Shown: positions 56,169 through 64,000 of the stretch, one piece after another
How positions within the stretch are numbered: position 1 is the stretch's first letter
How the letters are laid out: every line of letters begins with the position of its first letter
Assembly (NCBI GenBank): GCA_027924585.1
Contig: BSBM01000199.1
Coordinates: 10,861,001 to 10,925,000 of the forward strand
From: Larix kaempferi
Lineage: Eukaryota; Streptophyta; Pinopsida; Pinales; Pinaceae
DNA: 64,000 nucleotides
Direction of reading: 5' to 3'
Translations under genes and position numbers: made by a program
The notes under the pieces: model-generated
Seen by the model: the letters and a program-made list of their open reading frames with translations, nothing else
The model's database searches: none
What the model was told of the DNA's origin: nothing

Positions 56169-57013
56169 CTGTTCAACATACCTCATCAAATGAGAAAACG
56201 AAACATGGATTATATGTGTAGAAGCCAACAAGAGGTTTTGACAAAAAAATAACTACCATAAAAGTTGAACACCTGCTACCTATATGAACAAAAATATAAA
56301 TCAACGATGAGCAATATACATCTACCACCTGATCTAATATCACTCCAATGTAATGTTTCCAAATTGGACATCAAAAATACTACTCAACCACTTCGGGAAA
56401 GAATAATAAAACTTTTGGACAATGGAAGAGAGAATATCTTGAACAAATGACCATGCTGAAGAGTAATATGCCCAACGATGTCTCTCTCAACTTTGGATGC
56501 ACAGAAAGGACATACCTGCATAATGAATCAATTGTTGGTTAAGAGCTGCTATTAGTAATTGATCATTGAGAAACATAGGAAAGAACAACAAAACATGAGT
56601 CCTTTTTTGGCTCACGGATGATTAATAGAGATCATACTTATTGCACATATTGAATGCAAAACATTCTTCTTATTGCAAAAAATAGAATGAGAATTTGCTG
56701 GTGAACTGGATGTAAATTACCTTGAATTGTGACATACCCATAATGGATGAAAAGAATAAATAAATACTCGGGATCAACAGCGTGGTTCTAACATAAATCA
56801 CATAACTAGTGTATATTTAACAATGCTAAAATAGATGTATGGCTGGAAAGAACAACAAGATTTTGAACTGTTACTTGTTTTGCCTGAAAATCTTTTAATA
56901 ATTGTTACTTTGGTCTCTTCCAACTTTGCTTTTGTTGTTGTGGGGTGGGGCACACAAACCCATTATGGAGACTTGTTTGGATCATGCTAAATGTAGATGA
57001 TTGATTGCTCGAC
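56169..57013. other. Non-coding stretch
   Basis: I see no supported gene here. The end (about 56930-57013) is probably the leader of the LINE endonuclease fragment that follows. Confidence 0.4.
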
Positions 57014-57445
57014 ATTTTTAACATTTATGTGCCAAATGTTGATGAGGAAAGGGCTACCTTTTGGAATTGGGTGTTTAATGAGTTGCCAAAATCTCTTTGG
57101 TTGGTCTATGGGAACTTCAATATGATTGCAACTCAAGATGAAAAAGAAGGTATGCCACCTATGAGAATGCCCCAAAGGAAATAGGTAGCTTAGAATGGCC
57201 TGAAGGCTAGGTTCCACCTTTATGGCCCTAACAAATTTAGGATAAATGAGTCATCTAAGCTGTGGTTCACTTGGTCAAACTTCCAAAGAGGCAATGAAAG
57301 AGTTCTTGAAAGACTGGATAAGGCCATGGTCTTGGAGCATAATATTGCCTTCTTTCAGTGCAACAAAGGACGACCTATTTAGGTTTTGGGAGAGATGATT
57401 CTCTTTGACCATCATGATCAGCCTATCATCTTCTCAATCTCTTAA
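57014..57445 (+). pseudogene. LINE ORF2 endonuclease remnant
   Basis: A single frame of 144 codons: IFNIYVPNVDEERATFWNWV, LPKSLWLVYGNFNMI (the GDFN motif, with Asn for Asp), DEKEG, then after two stops KLWFTWSNFQRGNERVLERL and DHHDQPIIFSIS-stop. These are the conserved blocks of the apurinic-type endonuclease of plant LINEs, which nicks target DNA for target-primed reverse transcription. The final SDHHP-type motif reads FDHHDQP. Sequence to about 57780 may continue the same ORF2. Confidence 0.85.
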
Positions 57446-57788
57446 AGGACAAAATAATGAGGATTCACAAGACTTTCTTCTTGCGTAATGCCTTAAATGT
57501 TAAACACCTTTGTTGTTTGAATTCTATGAAAATATTTCTGAATCTTATTCCTAGGACAAGAGGCGAGGTGAGGATGGCTGGATAGTTTGGTAAGAGGATG
57601 GAATTAATTGTGTGGTTACCTTCTTGTGTGGATTTGGGAGACAAAATTGCAGCTGTCTGGAAAAAATTCCACAAGGCTAAGGATGAACTTGAATAGCTTA
57701 GCCAAAAGCTTCATTTTAGCCTGTTTGATGAGGAACTTCAAGTCTGTGCATGGAAAAGTCTGCCATGTTTTGAACATGGTCAAAGTTT

Positions 57789-58586
57789 ATGGAGCTAGAG
57801 GGGCCCAACTTCATGCTAGAGTCTAAACCACCTGGGAAGTGGTGCAGACTTGAGAAATTGGACAGCCAGAAGACACCACAGAACCTTGGTTTGAATAAGA
57901 AAGAAAACTGCAATATAAAATGGCCACTTGAAGAAGAAAATAGACAAAAAAATAGTGGATGTCCAAACAATACTCATCCTCCTTATGTTCGTGAAGGGTA
58001 TGAAGGGCACATAGAAGTTTCCCATTCATCTATGGATGTCAGCTCAACTCAATATAGTAATACTGGGAATGACTATGCTACCCCAAATTTTGCTCGTGCT
58101 CATCTGGATAATGGACAAATGGAAGTGACCTCTAGAAGTCAAACTATGAATTAGTACCTTGCTCATGCAAAGCCACAGAGGTTGGGCCAATTTCATCCTG
58201 CAAAGAACTATCAATTTGGTTCAACCATCAGGAGGCCAACACTTGACTACTGTAGAAACCCATCTTCAGTTTGGATGCCATTGAATCCAGTTACAAATAA
58301 CCATTTCCTATCACCAATTCATGCAAATTCTAGGACAGAGTGGACAGATAGGTCTGGAAAGAGGGTGTGGTGCCCTGGAAGATCACTATCTGCAAAAAAT
58401 AGTCCTCAAATTTGCAGTAAAAAATCAAATGGCCAATCCTTCGTTGAAAAGATCCAAAGGTGTCTGGATAACTCTAGGGAAAGTGCCAATGTTACCACAC
58501 ACAATCCCTCTCCAATCAAGTTACTAAAGTCAAGTCAACCTGAAAATAGGGTGCACAATCTGAAAATAGGTGACACGTGTCAATGA
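57789..58586 (+). pseudogene. 266-codon coding-like frame of unknown function with one stop
   Basis: The frame 57789-58586 is open apart from a single TAG at 58152-58154. The product is hydrophilic, rich in Asn, Ser, Pro and Arg (for example YVREGYEGHIEVSHSSMDVS, LGQFHPAKNYQFGSTIRRP, CLDNSRESANVTTHNPSP). No membrane span or catalytic motif is visible. Base composition is less AT-rich than its surroundings, as expected of coding sequence. It could be an exon, a retrocopy or a LINE-linked segment; I cannot identify it. Confidence 0.4.
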
Positions 58587-59400
58587 ATTGCACAGCAACT
58601 TTCTCTCCAAGCAATCATTCAACTATGGCCCACTAATTTTTTGGTCAAAATATCCTGAAACTGATCATCAAGAAGGACAAATCTGTAGGTCAAAGTAATT
58701 TCATGAAAAATCACAAAGGCAATCTTGGGAAACTTCTTATAGAACATGCAAAATCCCTAGTTTTGATATAATTTTTGGGTCTTTTGGAGTGACATGAATT
58801 TGACCCCCATGCTATTCACCACAAAGGGAACCCAAATATGACCAAGCCCTGAAACAAAGAAACCCTATTTTTTTACCCAATTTTTCACAATTTTGGATCA
58901 TCACCAAAATAGGCCAACACATTGTCCTCATTAAAGGGTATCTATAAATATAATTATTTTTGCAAGTGCATAAACCTAATTTTAGCTTCATCTCGAAATG
59001 CAAGTTTTGACTTTCACCAAATGTTTCCTAACTTGAAATCCTATGCATATCTTCATAAAGAGTATCCAAAAATGTGATCAAATGTCAAGAAACATGAAAT
59101 TTCTAAAAATAGAATATTACCAAGATAGCAAATTGTTAAACTCTTAACTGTTTTCCTTTTTGGAGTCCTTCCCTGCGCATATCTGTCCCAAGAACTGTAT
59201 TTTGATAAATACTAGCAACCATGATTGCTAGGAGTGAAGTTCTGCTTACCATGAATTGAAAATTCAACATATCTCACATTGCTCGGTATCTTGCTAGCTT
59301 GGAAGAATCGTGCATCTTCACCTCTAAGTGGTTTGAAAGCACAGGGGTCTGTGACTTTAGCATGCCTGATCAAGTGAAGAGACCACAGGGCATCCAAGGA
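58587..59400. other. No supported feature
   Basis: Nothing recognisable. Short open frames on the - strand (for example 58812-59003) lack known motifs. Confidence 0.4.
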
Positions 59401-59770
59401 ATAAGGATAGGAACACCTGTCCTATCCTTTCAACAATCACGAATGGTTTGACAACTTCATGGCCCAGCAGGGTCTTCAGTCAACTGTTCAAGAGCTAGGC
59501 TCTTCAAGCTTGAAGAAACTGAAGCCAAAGTCCAGAAAAGTGACGAATGAACAAGTTTACTAGGCTCTGATGTGTTTTGTGGAACAATTCAAGGAAAGGG
59601 AGGAAAGGAATAGTTGTATGCTTACCAAGTTCGAGGAATAATATCTCAAAATGTTGAAGGGCATCTATGTAAAAAGCTTCAGGGCCCAGCAATGCACCAT
59701 GGTGGAGGAGGAGAATCCAGAATCAAAGGCCAACTCTCCCAAGCTTTAATGGCTCATCTCAAGTTGGAAT
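59401..59770 (+). other. Coding-like fragment of unknown function
   Basis: The frame reads PFNNHEWFDNFMAQQGLQST, VQELGSSSLKKLKPKSRKV, a stop, ALMCFVEQFKEREERNSCML and, after another stop, QQCTMVEEENPESKANSPKL. The charged, coiled-coil-like composition resembles a retroelement gag tail or ORF1, but no motif decides it. Confidence 0.3.
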
Positions 59771-60399
59771 TTTATCAACGTTTATGCTTTGTAGTGTCTC
59801 TGTTTTGTTTACATCAACTGCTATGCTCAGACTATGTGCTATGAGGGTAGAATATTTGTTTTGGTTGTTTTTGTTTATTATGGTATCATTTGTAAACACC
59901 ATATGTCCAGACTGATCTGAAAGTCCTGTTTTTGGTGAAGAACTGGATATTAATGCGTGCTCTCGGAGCTCTATGAGTGAGTGTGTATATATACCTATGC
60001 ATGTGAAAATACCTCAAAAGTCAAAACTGTCATAGAATTTGGGTTCTGTAATAGCATATTGCATACCTCAGTTGATAAATTGTGTTTATGGATTTAGCTG
60101 TATTTAGAGAACTCACAATAGCTTCCGATGCTCTCACAAGAAGGGGACTCCAGGAGTGAGTGCTCTTAATCTTATACTTCATTCTGATTGCATGCATTCA
60201 TCCCATGGGCCATAGATTTTTTCTATTGGTCTATCTACTAGTTTTTATGTGAAAGTTGTGCAAATTAGTTCTTATTATACAGATACTTGAATGGTGGAAT
60301 GCTCTAACATTAACCAAAGGGATTTTGATTCATTGGTTAGGAAAATGGAGTATTAAGCCATCCATAAAGGTTCCAATCTCACTGTCATCTGCCCAACTT

Positions 60400-60911
60400 G
60401 AAAGCCATGGTAGAGAAGGGATAAGGCTGGGTGTAAGTCAGGTGCAGGGGGGCACCCAGGAGGAAAACAATAGTTATACTACTCGTGGGGTTTGGGAGAG
60501 TTGCCTAACAATCAATCAGAAGCATTGGTCCTATGGCAAGGGCTAACACAAGCTAGTCAAAGAAATGTAAGGGGTTTGGGAAAGTTGTCTAACAATCAAG
60601 CAGAAGCATTGGCACTATGGAAAGGGCTAACACAAGCTAGTCAGAGAAATATATGGCTTATAACTATTGTGGGAGACTCAATGATAATCATCCAGTACCT
60701 AGCTCACAGGAAGGTTCCAAATGATGGACCGTTAAACAAACTAATGTGGAGAATATTGCAACTAATATCAGACTTTGAAGATGTTAAAGTCATTCATGTC
60801 CTTAGAAAACTCAACACTCAAGCTGACAGAAAGGAAAATTTGGCTTGCAATCTTGGCCAAGGAATTCTCATGATACATGGGGAAGAGGTTGGATATAGTA
60901 CCATTCCCTAA
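60400..60911 (+). pseudogene. LINE ORF2 C-terminal RNase H remnant with an internal 28-residue duplication
   Basis: The frame ending at 60911 contains NNQAEALALWKGLTQASQRN (RNase H Glu block), ITIVGDSMIIIQYLAHRKVP (Asp block), VKVIHVLRKLNTQADRKENL (final Asp) and a LINE-type tail (HGEEVGYSTIP). The Glu block is present twice in tandem (60487-60570 and 60571-60654), exactly 84 bp each, keeping frame. A glycine-rich first-Asp block upstream (60400-60480) is eroded. It would remove RNA from the target-primed hybrid. Confidence 0.85.
60487..60654 (+). repeat. Tandem 84-bp duplication within the LINE RNase H
   Basis: GGGGTTTGGGAGAGTTGCCT (60487) and GGGGTTTGGGAAAGTTGTCT (60571) start two 84-bp units differing at about ten positions. 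The divergence shows the duplication is not recent. Confidence 0.95.
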
Positions 60912-61264
60912 AATTTTAATCATTGAACACCATGCAAACAAGCATTATAGGTAATATGATGGTTGATCACCCTATAATTAATAGGGTTAACACTTCAATG
61001 AAAGGATTTTAAGTGCACTGACAGGAAATCAAGAAATGCTCTCCATGTAGTGGTGAACAAGCATGGATTTGAAGGCTTGTATTGAGATGAGATCTTCAGA
61101 TTTATTGCTCAGTACATGCATTTTCTCAAAGAGAAGTAAGGTTTGTGGGAACAGGCAAGAACAACTCAGCAATCTAGAGAATTCGAACGCCATAAAGATC
61201 AGACTTTCGGGGCAGACTGAAATCTTTCAAAGGCGACCAGTTTGTGTGAATCACTAGTTTTGTT

Positions 61265-61620
61265 GGTTGAAGTTGAGGGACACAGAAGTTAAGAAAGGAG
61301 ATCTGAGTCAAGTAGAATCTGTTGTCAATTTGAGGTCTTGTAAGGCATTTTTATTGATTTGTGCATCATATTGCATGAAGTGTTGTGTCATTAGCTTGAG
61401 GAAGTTTGTCAAGAACTCGAAAGCTGTTCAAAGTTCAACTTTCCCTGGTCCTGGTGGTTGAAGTTGAGGGCTACAGATGCTAATGAAGGAGACCTGAATC
61501 CATCTGTTGTCAAACTAAAGTCTGGTAAGGCTCTTTTCTTACTCGGTTATATCATTGAAGTGTTGTTTCATTACCTGGAAGAAGTCTGCCAAGAACTCAA
61601 AAGTCATAAATGGAATTATC
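61265..61620 (+). repeat. Tandem duplication of about 190 bp
   Basis: GGTTGAAGTTGAGGGACACA (61265) and GGTTGAAGTTGAGGGCTACA (61456) begin two diverged direct copies. They share GAGACCTGA-type, TTGTCAA, GTAAGGC and GAAGTGTTGT landmarks in order. Several indels separate them. The short open frames inside show no known motif. Confidence 0.8.
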
Positions 61621-61647
61621 ATGGAAAAATGACCCTAAATAGAATCA

Positions 61648-62674
<1,027 letters not shown>

Positions 62675-63292
62675 CTGCAATCAAATATAATTAGAGCACA
62701 ATAAGTTGATAATATTTTTCATATCTATAAGATAAATAGACAAAGAACTTTACCAACCTACAAATGCTTACTTAAGAAAAAAAAATAGCAATATCTGATG
62801 CAGCTACACATCACAAGATGGTGACAATTTACAGGCTAGGAGGAAGTGAGGCTTGGCCTGTGTACAGAGGGGCTGTAGAAAATGGTAGATACCTATGGTA
62901 TGAATAAGAAAATTGACACTCTGCTTCAAGTACTGGAAATACAACTCTAATGTCATGTACTAAAAGTAACAAATATCATATCAATATTGTCCACATAATC
63001 CAATACTATTTAGCATTAAAACTAAGACTTGATCTAAAATACCAAGAAAATTGAAAAACTAAAGCAGTATGTAGAAAGCCCTTAAACATACAATATATAT
63101 GATGACATAAGTTAATTGTATATTAATGTCCAATGAATCACCACAATACTAGGTCAGTGGGACTCATAAGTACAACAAGTGTACTTACACAATGGAAGTG
63201 CAAGACTTAAGCAAATCCTAACCCTAACCTGCAAAAAGCAAAAAGCCAAAGCTAGACAATAGTACTAAAAAATAACCAATAGTGTAAAAATC
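62675..63292. other. No supported feature; possible intron or flank of the UGP fragment
   Basis: I looked for the preceding UGPase exon on the - strand and did not find it here. The sequence is AT-rich and non-coding. Confidence 0.4.
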
Positions 63293-63505
63293 CAAGAGGT
63301 AATTCATTCCTTAAAAGCTAGAAGCAAATATGGAATGGTGCTCAAATTAGATGTAGCAAAGGCATATGACAAAGTCCAATGGGATTTCTGACAAGCGATG
63401 TTGATCAAATTTGAATTCTATACAAGCTGGGTTGAATGGATATCCAATTGCTTCTCCACTGCATCATTTGCAGTGCTCATCAATGGCAGCCCCTTGGTTT
63501 CTCAT
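63293..63505 (+). pseudogene. LINE reverse transcriptase remnant
   Basis: One frame reads EVIHSLKARSKYGM, VLKLDVAKAYDKVQWDF, a TGA stop, then QAMLIKFEFYTSWVEWISNC and TASFAVLINGSP. KLDVAKAYD is the RT motif carrying the first catalytic Asp of non-LTR elements. The fragment ends soon after, before the YADD region. It lies upstream of the UGP exons, in opposite orientation. Confidence 0.88.
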
Positions 63506-64000
63506 GTTGCATGTACATTTCAAATATGTGAACTTCAAATTTTATGAAACCTTGAACCCATTATGTTTTTTTTTCTTCAAGCATACTGTAATTGTTGCCA
63601 ACGTTTCCTTGCACCTCTATGATACCATATAGTGGTAACATCCATAGTTATTGAACATAATTTTTTGAGAATTTTTATAACTGCATGTTGATGGTCGATT
63701 CCAAAATCTTATAGTTATAGCAAGATGCATTTTCCTACTACTTATCTAAATTTCACCATTGTTACAAGACAAGTTCTAAACAGATTTGACCATTATGATT
63801 CTCATTGCAGTAAGAAAGCTACTAAACTTAAGATACTATAACTCGAGCTATACTATTACTGACACAATTATCAGAGTTAATAGTGATTCCTTGAATCTAA
63901 TGTTGTTTTTGTTTCATCTATATGGGCTTGTTTCCATCCTTTGTTTACACCTCTGTAATACCATATATTGGCAACAACCAAGTCAGCCAACTAGTGAATG
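63506..64000. other. No supported feature
   Basis: AT-rich sequence. The phrase TACACCTCTGTAATACCATA near 63944 echoes TGCACCTCTATGATACCATA near 63611, each followed by TAT(T/A)G(T/G)... and CAACA-like words, suggesting a diverged direct repeat of about 335 bp spacing. No gene. Confidence 0.4.

Overview
This window is nuclear DNA from a land plant with a large, repeat-choked genome. Most of it is nested, decayed LTR retrotransposons: two Ty3/gypsy elements of a Tat-like type, one chromovirus, two Ty1/copia elements and two solo copia LTRs. LINE remnants and remains of one recognisable host gene lie at the far right. A gymnosperm-sized genome is plausible, but the sequence does not prove the taxon. 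Almost every coding stretch carries stops or frameshifts. No prokaryotic feature, CRISPR array or RNA gene was seen.

Layout. 1-13259: Ty3/gypsy element A on the + strand (gag, protease, RNase H, reverse transcriptase/RNase H, integrase, then a long extra 3' ORF). It is preceded by the 3' end of a related element that appears to share its LTR. A copia solo LTR (4407-4991) with a perfect 5-bp target duplication splits the protease motif. 13260-21408: a second LTR with its own primer-binding site, and gypsy element B on the - strand (gag at about 19.8 kb down to integrase at 14.1 kb). Both A and B have an extra RNase H between protease and RT. 21409-22528 repeats 808-1929 and is fused abruptly to a truncated + strand copia element (22529-25411).

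25412-28110 is a long (CT)n array interleaved with telomere-like CTAAACCCCTAACC words, which flips to the G-rich strand near 27.6 kb. 28272-38892 is a complete-length chromovirus on the - strand with 2.4-kb LTRs and an inserted 0.94-kb terminal-inverted-repeat element in its leader. 40065-48869 is a - strand copia element. A 3.76-kb terminal-inverted-repeat element (40223-43980) is inserted in it, and its centre is a nested GC-rich palindromic tandem array flanked by AT-rich inverted arms. This is the most unusual object in the window: about 520 bp of it have no stop codon in any of the six frames.

48870-64000 is AT-rich DNA with microsatellites, LINE fragments (ORF1 zinc-knuckle part, endonuclease, reverse transcriptase and RNase H), a solo copia LTR (53747-54345), two unrecognised exon-like segments on the - strand (55758-56168), and six exons of UDP-glucose pyrophosphorylase on the - strand (61696-62674). 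One of those exons has an in-frame stop.

The pieces do not form a working pathway. Their relation is stratigraphic: copia LTR inside gypsy protease, small TIR element inside the chromovirus, large TIR element inside copia, and LINEs beside host exons. That order gives a relative insertion chronology.
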